Positions 1 to 12,382 of a DNA stretch of 64,000 nt are shown piece after piece. The translations under genes were made by a program, and so were the position numbers. Within the stretch, counting starts at the first letter, position 1; each line of letters opens with the position of its first letter. The notes beneath the pieces are model-generated. The model searched no databases. It saw nothing but the letters and a program-made list of their open reading frames with translations, and was not told the DNA's origin. This DNA comes from Ophiosphaerella korrae (lineage: Eukaryota; Ascomycota; Dothideomycetes; Pleosporales; Phaeosphaeriaceae), in assembly GCA_028456385.1 (NCBI GenBank), contig JALNQF010000022.1:310001-374000 (forward strand), read 5' to 3'.

Positions 1-596
1 GAATGAGTTGGATGATTGTCGCAGGCGGGGAAGGCGGCTTCGTGGTTTTGGCGGCACGCTCTGCGATGTCGCTGGGGCTATAGGGCTGTCTGCAGCGTGC
101 GCGAGGGTGGGCAGGGTGCCTTGTGGGATCCATTCCTCGGACAGGTCCTCGAGCCATGGCTGTGTTGTGGCCGCCATTGTCGTGTCGCAGCTGTCGAGAC
201 TGTTGCCACGGTTGCCGAAGTGCGGATACGCGTCGAAGGGGCTGTCGTCAGGGTGCACACAGCATGCTGCGGGGGCAGGTCACCTCGATTGGCGAGAAGT
301 GTAGGTATGCGGCTTGTTGGATGTAGCGAACAACGCGTCGCAGACTTGGCGGTGTCGACTGTATCAATATGCAAGGATGCGGGCTAACATGGGCAGGGTT
401 GTGCCATGACGCCCCGCGCACAAGCTACGGGCAAATCCTCCGCTGGTTTCCCTGGCAACCATTATGTCATCTACAACCGCCTTCACTACCACTTCGTCTT
501 CCTGACGACCCAAGATACTGCCGCACATACTAAGGGGAGGCTGTCTTTCTTTTGGGCTTGGGAAGCTCCTGGGGAAGGCTGCAAGCGCGCCGGAAC
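1..596. other. GC-rich leader region, no gene recognised
   Basis: Several short overlapping open frames occur on both strands here, none with a recognisable domain or fungal-type start context. It is probably the 5' flank or UTR of the gene beginning at 597, or the end of a gene lying outside the window. Confidence 0.4.
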
Positions 597-2669
597 ATGC
601 CTGTGACCTTACATCCCCACCTCAAGCGCGGCCTGCACGCCGACGAGGCTTACCACGTGGACCCCGCAGACGTCGTCGAGAACGCATCATCCGAATGCAG
701 AGACGCCGAAGAACAAGCTGCGAAGCGACAAAGAGTCGAGAAAATCGCATTACAGTACCTCAAGGGCAGGCGGCCGGTGATACTCTCAGCTGGGCTGCGA
801 GGTCCCTTCAACCATGGCTGGAAGAACCCTTGGGCAGAGACAAATCAGGAAAAACGAAACTGTCTTTCCAAGGAGAGTAATATGGACAGTCACAAGAGCA
901 AGGTCAATGCACGAGACGCTATGAGGAAAACACAGCAGACAAACGGCAAGAGACCCACCAGGAGCGCATCGCGACCGGTCACGACAGGACAGACGATCGC
1001 ATCTCCCAAGGCTTCTAGGGCTGTGGAGGGCAATGGAAAGCACTTGCTCGAAACCGGCACCCTTGACAAAATCGAGCTTGACCCTCCCACTGCCACACTG
1101 CCAGAAGACACCGATACAACTGGGGGTACGGAATTCTTTAGCCTCGACACCTACCGGTGCATCCGAGACGTATCTCCACAGGCAACTCCGTTCTGGCTGC
1201 GACGAACAGAACATAAAGAACAGTTTGATACGGCAACACTCAGCAAAGGTACCTCAGGGGTCTCGCCCATACGCTTACGGAAGTCATCTCTAGACCTGCA
1301 TATGACAGGAACGCTCCGAATTGCGGCAATAAAAGCACCTATGAACCCTGAGGCTTTTTCAGTAAGCGTATCGATGCCGGAGAATATCAGATCTGAAAAT
1401 ACACGGCCGCATGTGGATGAATCGGGCTTAACAATCCAGGCACAGCCTGCCCAAGTGCAAACCGCTTCTGCTTTAACATCCACATCCGTTTCATCACCTG
1501 CACCACAACTATCACGGGCAAACTCTTCAAATCACATCATCGCCACTACGCCCAAATACACCTATGTAGATAACGCATTGCTAGAAAAGGGTCGACAACC
1601 TCTTACGAGGGAGCATATCCTGCGCTCTGCAGAATGTCTTGTGGATCTGATGTCCAGTTCAGCTTCATCGCAAAGTCAAAAAGGCCAAGCTAGGCGTAAA
1701 GCTACAAAGGGGGCATCGCAGCGCTCACCCGTCCAGAAAGATTTTATGGCCACACAACCGCCGAACTCGTCAGACAGATTTGCGTATAAAAAGGTTGGGA
1801 GTACAAAATGGACAATCAGCAATGCCCCGAGGTCAAAACCACGAGCTGTCAACTTCAACTCCTCTCCTGACACCAAGATGGATTCCACGAAAACAAGCAA
1901 GCCAGGGTCACAAAATACTGGCAGTGGTGATCCTAATGGGTTTGGAGCTAGTCGAGCAACAATAGAAGGGTCTGTTCGACCAGATGGCAAGATAACAAAA
2001 AGTCAGGCCAGTGAGGTAAACCAGGAACAGCAGAGCCTGAGCTCTAGCTATGTCAGTCGACAATCGGCTATGTCCACGCAGGCTGCCATGCTACTTGCAC
2101 AGCTTGAATTCCAAGAAAGCACCTATCAAAGCTCACCAGATCGAACGCCTGGGCCATGGCCACAATCTCAAGAAGGAACATCACAAACAATGTTACCTGA
2201 ACATAGCCCTGGAATCACACCCATCTCTGTGTTCAGGCCGCGACTAGGGCACCCATATTCTTTCACGGGTGTGCACCAAGACTCTCCAATCAGTACACAG
2301 GATCTCTTCGCTGCAGCCTCGCCATTTGCCTTCAGTACGGTCAAGAAGAAGCCTGATGTGCCTCAGCCTAGTAACCTAGGGGCTCCTGTGCAATCATTTG
2401 ATAGCCACGATGAAGGTGGTCTTGGTGCTCCTCTCAACAACCCCTTCGCATCGGCAAAGCTGATACCGCCAAAAGATAAGAGCACTACAAAAAACACGCG
2501 GAGTCATGTATTCGAGAAAGGACTACAATCATCACAGGAATCCTTCCGGGGCAACGCAAGGCGATTGACGGACGTGGTGAAAAGTTCGCAGCCCAGGTTT
2601 AACAAGGAAATAGACAGACACGAGCCCAATAGCTCTTTTCAGTTCACAGATAACCCTCTTACAACTTAG
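597..2669 (+). CDS. Large disordered protein of unknown function
   Basis: A single uninterrupted frame of 690 codons. The first ATG in frame is at 597; the frame opens a little further upstream but without an ATG. I do not recognise a catalytic domain. The N-terminus (about residues 1-75) has a basic, helix-prone stretch (KRQRVEKIALQYLKGR) followed by a compact tract, ILSAGLRGPFNHGWKNPW, that looks conserved in character and may be a binding motif. The remaining ~600 residues are rich in S, T, P, Q and K and look intrinsically disordered, with short ordered patches such as TPFWLRR and DLFAAASPFAFS near the C-terminus. KR-rich clusters would fit a nuclear protein, but that is inference. Coding status is supported by the length of the frame, not by a known family. 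Confidence 0.7.
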   Translation: MPVTLHPHLKRGLHADEAYHVDPADVVENASSECRDAEEQAAKRQRVEKIALQYLKGRRPVILSAGLRGPFNHGWKNPWAETNQEKRNCLSKESNMDSHKSKVNARDAMRKTQQTNGKRPTRSASRPVTTGQTIASPKASRAVEGNGKHLLETGTLDKIELDPPTATLPEDTDTTGGTEFFSLDTYRCIRDVSPQATPFWLRRTEHKEQFDTATLSKGTSGVSPIRLRKSSLDLHMTGTLRIAAIKAPMNPEAFSVSVSMPENIRSENTRPHVDESGLTIQAQPAQVQTASALTSTSVSSPAPQLSRANSSNHIIATTPKYTYVDNALLEKGRQPLTREHILRSAECLVDLMSSSASSQSQKGQARRKATKGASQRSPVQKDFMATQPPNSSDRFAYKKVGSTKWTISNAPRSKPRAVNFNSSPDTKMDSTKTSKPGSQNTGSGDPNGFGASRATIEGSVRPDGKITKSQASEVNQEQQSLSSSYVSRQSAMSTQAAMLLAQLEFQESTYQSSPDRTPGPWPQSQEGTSQTMLPEHSPGITPISVFRPRLGHPYSFTGVHQDSPISTQDLFAAASPFAFSTVKKKPDVPQPSNLGAPVQSFDSHDEGGLGAPLNNPFASAKLIPPKDKSTTKNTRSHVFEKGLQSSQESFRGNARRLTDVVKSSQPRFNKEIDRHEPNSSFQFTDNPLTT

Positions 2670-3800
2670 ACGATGTTCGTGGCCTCGTATCATATGAAAT
2701 CAATGCAGGCTAATGTGCCTGGCCGTCATGACGCAGATTATTAAGCCCCGCGATACACATACTAGCCCAGCTTCTGTGTGCTTGTCATTGAAATAACGAT
2801 TTGGACAGCTGGCACGGGCAAACTACCAATGAAAGACACAACAGTATCAGCAAGACAGTGTTGTGTAACTATAGCTGAAACGTGTTGCGGCTGGCGGTGA
2901 GAGGCCACGTTCTGGAGCGATTGGACGATAAGACCTTGCACAGTCAACCGTGTGCTGCGTGCATATCTGCCAGCCAAGCGAAACCAGGAAGTTGTTGTGC
3001 AACGGACTGGCGGCAGAATGGTCTGGTCAAAGTTTGGATATTGGGGCCTCTGGCAGCAGCCGGGCGACAAGGAAACCGGTAGGATATAGCTGGCCTGGCT
3101 GGCGCCTGGCACCATGGCGGCGAGCGTGTAGATAGGCGTGCATCACATGGTGGCGAAGATTAGGTAGTGCCAGAGAGCAAAGATAGGTGAAAAAATGTTA
3201 GTGATGGCCTATGGCGAGCGCATGTGGCTGTGTGGTCGTGGTGGTCGGCTGCAATTGCCACATAGTGAGAGGGAAAGCCCAGACCCCGTGATTGAGCAAG
3301 TGCTGCCGCACGTCCCGTTGCGTGCCAGAGACGATGTTCACGCGGCGTGAATGGCCGGCATCGCAGCGATGGTCGGCTACGCGGGCGCGCAGGCGTAAGA
3401 AAGAGCAATTGGAGCAGCATCTCTGCACCGCCGCCATCAGCTATCAACCATCAACACTGGGTGTGCTATTGTCGAGTCGAGGCCGTGGCCAGTCAGTGCA
3501 GGCGCAAAAAGTACGTCATTCTCTCGTTTGTCCCTATTCAGTATCTTTGTACCCTGGGACGGGCGCCCAGTCCACACCACTGCGCGGAACGTGGAGCCTG
3601 CAGCAACCCTCACTCGCTGTCTCGACGGCCAACACGGTAACCGTCACCCTCGCCCCAGTTGGCTCTCCGCTGTGCTTCCGCCGCGCCCAACGAAGCGCAT
3701 CCTGGCCGCTGTTCCTGGCCGCGACCCGGCAATATCTGCCACACGTCTCGCCACGCTCTCTCAACGACGCACCCGAAACGGCCTGACCAATGTCGACCCC
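2670..3800. other. Intergenic region / Kcs1 5' flank
   Basis: About 1.1 kb between the orphan gene and the inositol phosphate kinase. The last ~270 bases stay open in the kinase frame but contain no upstream ATG in good context; they are likely 5' UTR. Nothing else recognised. Confidence 0.4.
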
Positions 3801-6800
3801 ATGTCGCAGCAGTCGCACGCCCAAGGAAATACCTCACCCCCCGCATCGGTGAGGTCCAGGACGCCGCCGCGCCCCAGCCATGGTGCTCCTGGCTCCTCTG
3901 CACACCACCCAGCCGCCACGCCAAAGTCTCTCGCGCAGACGGGCCGCTCCAAGACGGCCCCCAATGCCCAGGAGAGCATTCTCTGGAAGTCTTCCGTCGA
4001 CCGCCCCCAGCTCTCGGAGCGGGACAGCATCTTTGCGACCACATACCTCGCCGCCGACAGTCCCTCGCCCTCTCCGCGGACCAGCGCACGCCTGACCAGC
4101 CCCGACGATGATGCTCCAGAACACAGCTTGTCCGATGTGGCAGCGCCAGCTCCTCTCCAACGACGATTGATGGACGCCCCGGTCTTTCGCCGGAAGCAAT
4201 CCTCCTACCCGCCTGCCGCCCTGGGCGACCACCACGCCCTTCTGACCACCCATTTCAACTCGCGCAGGCCCACTACAGCCGGCATGATACTGGACGAGGC
4301 AATACACAGCCCGCCGCCGTACATGAGCCCTGTTGACTCCCCCGTCCAGCGACCCACCACCCCCCACCTTCCCGACGTGCAATCTGCGCTTGACGAGCGA
4401 CTGGAGAATAGCGAGGAGAGGAAGCGGAATAAAGCCTGGCGTAGGGGACAGCCCGTTTCCTTCAAGGGTACTGGTGCTCCAGAGCTGTCGGCATCAAATA
4501 TAGAAGTAGAGAAGAAGATTGACGTCACATTGGCCAAGATAGACCAGCCATCTTCGGCACGGAGCCGAAAAGCAAGCCACTATCTCCGGGTATTCAAAGA
4601 CGCTGATGGTGGCGAAGAGCAGAAAAAGCGAACAAAAGATTGGCGGCCTGCTGAAAAGAAGCTCCATACGCTACAGGAAGATGCAGCTACCAAATTCAAC
4701 ACAAATGATGTAAGCGCGCTCACTGAACAGCTACAGCGGCTGTCAAGGCCGTCGTCTGCTGTGCAATCGCCACAGGGGGGCCCTACTGAACAATATTTCC
4801 AAAAACTTCCTACGCCTCTCAGCGAAATTGGCCCAAGTGCCTTATCGAACCATAGGCCCACCTCCGACATTACAGGAGGAACAATCTACAAGCGTCCACT
4901 GCCAGGTTATGTTTTGGATGAGATCAGGTCCATTGCAAACCTTACGCCAGGCGCTCAGCCAGGGTCATCATTCTCTAGAAGCCTACCCACTTCAGCGGCA
5001 GAGAAGTTCCACGCGCATGCTTCAACAAAAGAAGTTAGACACCACCAGCATGATGAACCACCTGACTATTTCCAAATCAATCGTGAAGACAGTGGTGAGC
5101 GATCACCGGCGTCTGACGAAGACGATTCAGAGCGAGAACAGATATCCTCAGCTCTTTACTTCCCCCATCGGAGGTTGAAGGTATCCGAACCCACCTACCC
5201 TGAAACGCATGATCGCAAAGCAGAGATTGGAGGTACCTGGGACAAGTTTTCCTTACAGAAAGGAAAAGGACCAGGAGGTGAAACTGAAGGAGAAGCCCCA
5301 CGGACCCCACAAGAGGTAGAAATCTCTCTACAATCCCAAGATACAAATCAATGCCTGCATGGTGACATTCCGAAAGCAGCTCAAGTGCAGCTCGAAGACG
5401 AGGAGCCACAGAACGCCGCAAATATGGACGTGCTTTCAGCTGAATCTGAGTCTGAATCGCTTGCCGAGTCTACGCAATCGCTTCTTGGCTATGAGTCTAG
5501 TGCCACTGATGATCTAGGCACTACGCCCACTGCAACAACACACATCAAGGAATCAAAAGCAAGACCTACTCTACCTCCTCAGCCAGAGGTACCGGTTGAT
5601 GCTGTGGAACTGAAACCTTACGACCACCAAGTAGGTGGCCATTCAACAGTGTATCGCTTCTCCAAAAGGGCAGTTTGTAAGCAGCTTAATAACCGAGAGA
5701 ACGAGTTTTACGAGACAGTGGAACAGTATCATCCAGAGCTATTGGACTTCTTGCCAAGGTACGGTTCACCTATCCAGTTCTAATTGTGTGAGACTGAGAC
5801 TTCAGCAAAGTTGTCGTCGGGTACCCCTAGGCACTAGATCACTGCTAACGTTCTGCTTTCATTTAGGTATATCGGTGTACTAAATGTTACTTATCGAAAA
5901 GGACAGAAGAAGAAGAAACAAAAGGAAAAGAGTACAACAGAAGCTTCTGCCTCTATATCCACGACGCAAACAGATAGCGCTTCGCAGCAGGGGTCTACAG
6001 GTCATAGTCAATCCGTACAGAGCGAAAATCATCCACGAATGGTCAGCCATAAGCAACAGGTTATGCCAGTCCCTCAAGTCATATTTGAGAACAATCGGCA
6101 TATCATTCCCGATAACTTATTCCAGCTTCCGCCACGATCAGCAACTCCTGACCCTTGGAGGGGCCCAGGGGGTTATTTGCCACAGAACCACCGCCGCAAT
6201 CAAAGTGAGTATGACCTCAACCCAACGAATCGATCGCGGCCCGCGATGCAGCATCATAGTAGCTGGGGAGTCACCACAATCAATAGGAAACTGCAAGAAG
6301 AAGTGCTTCGCCAAGTGTTTGCACCTCCCACCATACATCAGCGTCATCGTCATCACAGCCATCATGGCATGCCGTCTCGTAGAATTGGAGACTCACTCCA
6401 ACCTACAATCGGATCTGTCCCCAGTACAAGAAGGAATAGTGCTGATGCCCCAGCCCTAGAATCAGGGTCTATGGAGGAGTCAACACGAAAACAGGTGCTC
6501 AAATCTGAAGCGCGCCGGCATGCATCAAGCGGAAGCGAACCAGCAATGACACATGGCTCATATGACGAATTAGATCGTCGAAGTACAGAAAGACTTCAAC
6601 CGCCTGTAAACAATATGTCCAGGCGTCGGCACTCTGGTAGTGGGCTTGTTAGGAGACCATTGGGTATAGATTGCGGTCTTAGACACGGTCTTGAGTACTA
6701 TGAAGAGGAGGGATATGGCGGTGATGGTGAAGATGAGGTGTTTGCCATGGATGAGGGTCGTAAAAATAAACCACGATCGAACGGCATCGCACATGGGGAG

Positions 6801-7838
6801 AAGGTAGACTTATTGACATCAGCTAGCAAAAACATGGCAGAGCGACCAAATGGTACGATGCTTCTAGCTGCTAAGACTCCGAATGGGGTAGAGTCCTCAG
6901 CGCTAGCTCACTCGCCTTCCAACCCAGAGCAAGCACAACAACAGCCAGATGAGCGTGTGCAGCACTTCATTCTTCTGGAAGATCTTACGGCGGGGATGGC
7001 TAAGCCTTGTGTATTAGACTTGAAGATGGGCACCAGACAATATGGCGTTGAAGCCGATGAAAAGAAGCAGCGCTCGCAAAGACGAAAGTGTCACATGACC
7101 ACTAGTCGAGAGCTTGGAGTGCGCGTTTGTGGCATGCAGATCTGGAATGTCAAGACACAGAGCTATGTCTTCGAGGACAAGTACTACGGCCGTGATCTGA
7201 AAGCGGGAAAAGAATTCCAGGACGCACTCAAGCACTTTTTCTGGGATGGCACTAGTTATAAAGCTGCTACCAAACACATTCCCATTATTCTGGAAAAGAT
7301 CAGTCAATTGGAGCGTATGGTCAAAAAGTTACCAGGTTACAGACTCTACGCCAGCAGTTTACTTATGCTCTACGATCGAGGAGATGGGGAACAGAAAGAT
7401 AAAGAGATTTCTTTAATATTCAATGGTGTTTCGAATCCGGGTAGCGAGAACGTCTCTGCTATGCCGTCAGGCCCCACCTCGCCTGGCCCGGCGTGGAACA
7501 ATGCCTTGAACAATTCCGCTCCGAAGAAGTATCCTGAGATCAAACTCAAAATTGTAGATTTTGCCAATTGTGTCACTGCCGAAGATGCACTTCCCAACAC
7601 TCTACCATGCCCACCTAAGGATCCTGACGGCATAGATAGGGGCTATCTGCGGGGCCTGCGATCGTTACGCTTGTATTTCCAACGAATCTGGATCGACATC
7701 CACGAAGAGTGGGTAGAGAGGGGTGAGGGAGAGGGCATGGCAGCTAGAAGCCACCATCACGGCCCTGGGCTGGGTGCTGCAGGGCCTGGCTGGATGGACG
7801 ATACCGGGGGCGAAGACACTGGGTACGTCAGCTTCTAA
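3801..7838 (+). CDS. KCS1: Inositol hexakisphosphate kinase, Kcs1 type
   Basis: Predicted to phosphorylate InsP6 to the pyrophosphate 5-InsP7 (IPK family), a signalling molecule in phosphate homeostasis and stress. Two exons, 3801-5758 and 5867-7838; the 108-bp intron has donor GTACGG, a GCTAAC branch site and acceptor TTTAG, and the join restores [12 protein letters not shown]. Product 1,309 aa. Residues 1 to ~590 are disordered. The N-lobe starts near residue 610 with [10 protein letters not shown]. The IPK signature PxxxDxKxG is present as PCVLDLKMG near residue 1030, then the SSLL-type ASSLLMLYD segment and the metal-binding KIVDFAN near 1216. A disordered ~370-residue insert (mostly 650-1010) splits the catalytic lobes, as in fungal Kcs1 proteins. 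The start at 3801 is chosen as the first good ATG (MSQQSHAQG); a few upstream codons remain open. Confidence 0.93.
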
Positions 7839-8448
7839 CTTTGAAAGCGTGTGTTGTGAAAACCATACGAACAAATCGGCGTTTGCATTTTAGGTTGGGA
7901 ATTTGCAGCATGGTGTTGGCGTTCTGACTGCGAAGAGAAATGCTTATCAAAACTGGAATTGGGCATCCATCGGCGCGTCAAGATTGGGTGGGCACATTGC
8001 ACTTTGCGCAAGGTAATTTGAGGTTAGCATAGGTAGTCTTCTTGTACATTATATTTAGACGGTCACGAGGTATTTACTGCCTATGACGTTGAAGATTTTA
8101 ATGATTGGATTACCTTTAAATGATGAAAGAGCCGAAACAATATGTTCGTGAAAGATGTACTAGTGGGAGCAATCAATATCAATATATTCTTTAAGCCTTA
8201 TAATTATGTGTTTCCAGACACAAATGACTTTCAGTACGACTGTGCAGTCATCTTAGCGAGCCAATCATAACCCAGTGAAAACAACCCACCATTCTCTGAC
8301 TCTATTTTATTCAAGACCCAAGAGCGCAAACCGCCACCTGAAAGAACAATCGTGAGGCTAGTACCGATAATGCCTATACCAGATTGAAAGAGACTCGTGC
8401 CCATCACTTACATAAAATACACACGATTTCCGCCACCGCGATATCACG
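7839..8448. other. Intergenic, tandem genes
   Basis: AT-rich 3' flank of the kinase gene followed by the Trm11 promoter and 5' UTR. No open frame or RNA gene recognised. Confidence 0.5.
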
Positions 8449-10000
8449 ATGCCGCTTTACCTGATTAGGCTTGCGCAAGCGCATGAGAGCTTCCGGAAAG
8501 CCGAGCTTAAGGCCCTGGCACGTCTCGCTGGCGTTGATCTAGAGTTTCTTAAATATGCTGAAGATGTGAGTGACTTTTTTGGGGTCTATTTCACGCCATC
8601 TCTCGTCTTTTCTCCAGTATCATTTGAGAACGAGTCCAATATGCACAACAGTTACTGCATTATTCATACACCGATTCTAATTTTGATAGTCACCTTATTG
8701 TCTTGTAACCCTTCCCTCGAATGATATAGTAAAATTCATTGCGGACCGCAGCATCTTAACGCAAGGCATCTACGAGCTATGGGGCGAAGGGCCTACATAC
8801 ACCACACTCCACGAATCAGTCCAAACAATCTCAAAATCAAGATGGCTAGAGTACGAACAGGTATCTTTCAAATTTACAGTTGAGGGTTACCAAGGTGGCA
8901 AGTCAGCCGCTGAGCAACGCGACATCATCGACTCATTCTCCTACCTTGGCTTCAGAGGAGTGCCAAAAATGCGAAACCCCGATGTCTCCTTCCGTGTGTT
9001 CGAGGATTATGATCTTGATGTACCCACACCCAAGTACTTCTACTTTGGTCGACTGATTGCAGAGTCACGTCGTAGCGAGATGAAGAAGACATTCGATTTG
9101 AAGAAAAGACACTACATCAGCACCACGTCTATGGACGCCGAACTTACACTCCTCACCGCCAACATCGCCCAAGCAGCACCTGGAAAAATATTCTACGACC
9201 CCTTCATGGGCACAGGTGGCTTCCCAATTGCATGTGCTCACTTTGGTGGCATAGTGTTTGGCAGCGACATCGACGGACGCACCATCCGCGGCACAGGAGG
9301 AAGCGCGCGGCGAGGCCAAACAGGAAAAATGGACGTAATTGGCAATTTCGCCCAATATGGACTAGCCGCAAGTTACCTAGGTAGCTTCGTATCAGATTTA
9401 ACGAACACGCCTCTGAGAATTGCACCGCTAGACAAAGATATTATTGGAGGCTACCTCGACGGCATCGTCTGCGACCCTCCCTACGGCATCCGCGAGGGCC
9501 TCAAAGTCCTCGGATCTCGACAGGAGCTCCTAGAACAAGAGCGGCAATCCCACCAGGACCAATTCAAAGCACCCGGCTACATCCCGCCGAAGCGCCCCTA
9601 CTCATTCACTGCGCTACTCGACGACATACTCGCCTTCTCCGCGGCGACGCTAGTCGAAGATGGGCGGCTGAGCATGTGGATGCCAACAGCAAACGACGAA
9701 GACATGGAGCTAGTGATTCCAGGTCACGCATGGCTGGCACTCGAGTCTGTGTGCGTGCAGGCGTTTAACAAGTGGTCGAGGAGGCTGCTGACGTATCGGC
9801 GGCGCAGGAGGGAAGAGATTCCCGAGGGGGTAGGGGTGGAGGCCAGGAGAGTGTATGAGAAGGGGACGAGGGCGAGTGAATTGAATGATTTTCGGAGGAA
9901 GTATTTTGAAGGGTTTAGAGAGTTTAATAATATGAGGACAGAGCTTGAGAGATTGAAGAACGAAGGGCTGAAGGAGCGCGGTGGAAAGGAGGAAACATAG
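8449..10000 (+). CDS. TRM11: tRNA (guanine-10-N2)-methyltransferase Trm11
   Basis: Catalytic subunit that makes N2-methylguanosine at position 10 of cytosolic tRNAs, working with the activator Trm112. Exons 8449-8565 and 8690-10000; the 124-bp intron runs from GTGAGT to GATAG with a CTAAT branch site, joining KYAED to SPYCLVTLPS as the family expects. Product 475 aa. The N-terminal THUMP-containing part covers roughly the first 190 residues. The SAM-binding motif I is FYDPFMGTGGF and the catalytic motif IV is DPPYGIREG (the D/N-PP-Y type used by amino methyltransferases). The C-terminus ends in a charged helix. All hallmark motifs are intact, so it should be active. Confidence 0.94.
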
Positions 10001-10428
10001 AGGAAGATGGAGATGGCAATTGTGTGATACTCTCTTCTTCTACGCATGCATGTTGTCGTGAACGAGCTTCATCCCTACTGAAGGAGGACGGTTTTACATG
10101 AACCAAGGCAGAAAAAAGAAAATGGCCGCTGAGTTTAGTCGGGTCTGAGATGGTTGATTATATTCATAAATTTGATGACACTTTGATTGAGCAATTGAGG
10201 AGTCAGTGGATTGGAGAGGGAGGGGTGCGAAGTAATGTCCGAGTAGTCCGTGCACCAACATGTGGGACATTTTGAAGAACAAGCATGACAGCGACCAAGC
10301 ACACCAACGTTCAGTCTTCGGGAGCAATGCATTGCCTGCTTCCAAACCTGCAACGAAGAAGGTAGCAGTCCTTCTTTATTGAGGCGCAGCACCATCGACG
10401 TTTTGCCTGCATAAGCACAGTCCCCACC
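10001..10428. other. Intergenic
   Basis: About 430 bases between Trm11 and the rhomboid gene; 3' flank and promoter. Nothing recognised. Confidence 0.4.
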
Positions 10429-12256
10429 ATGTCCCTCTTTCGCCCATCATGCGCCGCATTCGCACGGCGCATATGTAGCACGCAAACACAGCTCGAACAC
10501 ACAAAGAAATCGCTGATACTGGCCCTGCTGCAATCATACCGGGCGCCACGGCCGCACTGCCGCTCCTTTGCCACTACCCGCCGCTGTTCAGCCAACGTCA
10601 TAGACACACCACCAAACCCTACATTGCCACAGGTTCCCAAACGCACAGTACGGATAGGCCTTTTACCAAATGGCCGAGTTGGTGAACAAACTATACGTCG
10701 CATATTTGGCCCACGATTGAATGCAACAGAGGGCAACCATGTGCTCCGAATACTGCACCACCGTCGAACCGTAGGCTCGCTGGCTGACTATGGCGTCGAC
10801 AACCTGGGAAAGCAGTTCACTCACGTGAGTCGGGAGATGGCCATGAAGGGCATAGAGTGGCTGCGAGAACAATACCCTATTGACGAGGCGCGGGCTGCAG
10901 AAGAATGGGCCGAAAAGGAAGCAAACCGGATACACTACGAGCTATGGTTGGCAGACCCAGAAACAGAGTCCAAGTACAAGGATCCTGCACGAGCTTACAA
11001 AGAGGAAATAGAGAAAAAACTAAAGGAGAAGCAGGGCCAAGAGCACGAGGTCGAGCGCATAGGCATGCTACATGTCGGGAAGTCGCAGTTCGAACGCAAC
11101 ATCGAAGAGAAGCGGCGGGAGCGACTGGCGGAGGCTGCAAGGCTAGCTGAAGAAAAGGAGAAGAAGGAGAAGGATATGGAGGCGAAACTCGCAACCGGAG
11201 AATGGGTGCGCACACCGACTGGTAAACAGCTCATGAAACCTGGACAAGAAACATATGTCGACATATTTGGGCGCGAGCAGATCAGCAGGAAAAAGGAATT
11301 AACAGAAAAATATCAAAAAGAATCCCAAACCGACTTCGAAAGCGTCGAGGATATGCTCTCCAGGACTACACTGGTGAGCACTTCTATCAATCTGTACATC
11401 AACCCCATACTAACAAATATAGGTTCAACGGTTGTACCCAATGACTGCCTTCGTCTTCGTCGTCGTCCTCCTCTCTTACGGCTTTTCACACTACTATATG
11501 CCTCCATCGCCCTCGTACCGCATCTTCCCAGACCTATCACCCACAACTGCCACCATGGCCGCCCTCCTCGCCACCAACTGCGTCCTCGCACTCGCCTGGC
11601 GCTGGTTGCCTCTCTGGCCCTTCATGACGCGCTACTTCATGCATGTTCCAGGTTACCCGCGCGCTGTCCAATCTGTGCTCAACATTTTCAGCCATGTGCA
11701 GGGTGAGCATCTCGTTGCCAATATGATGATGCTCTGTCTCGTCGGCCCTGTCTGTCACGATCTCGTCGGCCGTGGCACCTTTCTCGGCACTTACATTTCT
11801 GCTGGCGCTGTTGGAACTCTTGCATCTCTCTACTGGGCGAATCTGGGCCGCGGCAACATTGCGGCGCATTCAGTCGGAGCGTCAGCTGCTATTTGGGGTA
11901 TTTCGGCCCTGTTTTGCTTGTTGACAGACCAAGAAACCATCAAGATTCCATTCGTCAAGGATATGGAGGTCGCATTTTGGCCCAAGACCTTGCTTGCGGC
12001 GTTTGTGGTGTTGGAGATTCGCACGGCGCTGAGGGGGAAGAGGACTAATCTCATGGATCATGCTAGCCACTTTGGAGGTATGGCGGTTGGTATGAGTGTC
12101 GCGGGATATATGCGGGCGACTGGAGCGAGGGATAAGGTTCCGGCATTGGACAGCGTGCAGGCAGGGGCGGAAGTGGACAACAAGACGGTAGATGTTCGTG
12201 CAATCGCGAGGGAGGGTGTCAAAGAGGTCAAAGAGGGTTTTGCGAGTAAGAAGTAG
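10429..12256 (+). CDS. Mitochondrial-type rhomboid membrane protein
   Basis: Rhomboid-family intramembrane protein with an N-terminal extension. Exons 10429-11373 and 11423-12256; the 49-bp intron (GTGAGC, CTAAC, ATATAG) joins TTLVQRLYPM. Product 592 aa. The start MSLFRPSCAAFARRI is a plausible mitochondrial presequence. Residues ~70-315 are hydrophilic, with a charged coiled-coil stretch of K/E/R/A repeats about 190-260. The multi-spanning rhomboid domain fills residues ~318-560, with a GEHLVANMMM segment (loop HxxxN type), the serine motif GASAAIWG near 466 and the catalytic His in HASHFGG near 528. The canonical GxSG is GASA here, so activity needs checking. By family it would process inner-membrane proteins (yeast Pcp1/Rbd1 role); substrate is inferred. 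It converges on the PI-PLC gene with a 126-bp gap. Confidence 0.88.
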
Positions 12257-12358
12257 AGTTGGAGAATGGCTATTACGTGGCGAATATACACTGTAACATA
12301 TTCTGTATATATTTACGTTAGATGTATCAATACTCCTACACACAATATCTTTGCAGTG

Positions 12359-12374
12359 ATATATATATATATAT
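12359..12374. repeat. (AT)8 microsatellite
   Basis: Eight AT dinucleotides in the short gap between two converging genes. Confidence 0.9.
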
Positions 12375-12382
12375 GTACATAT

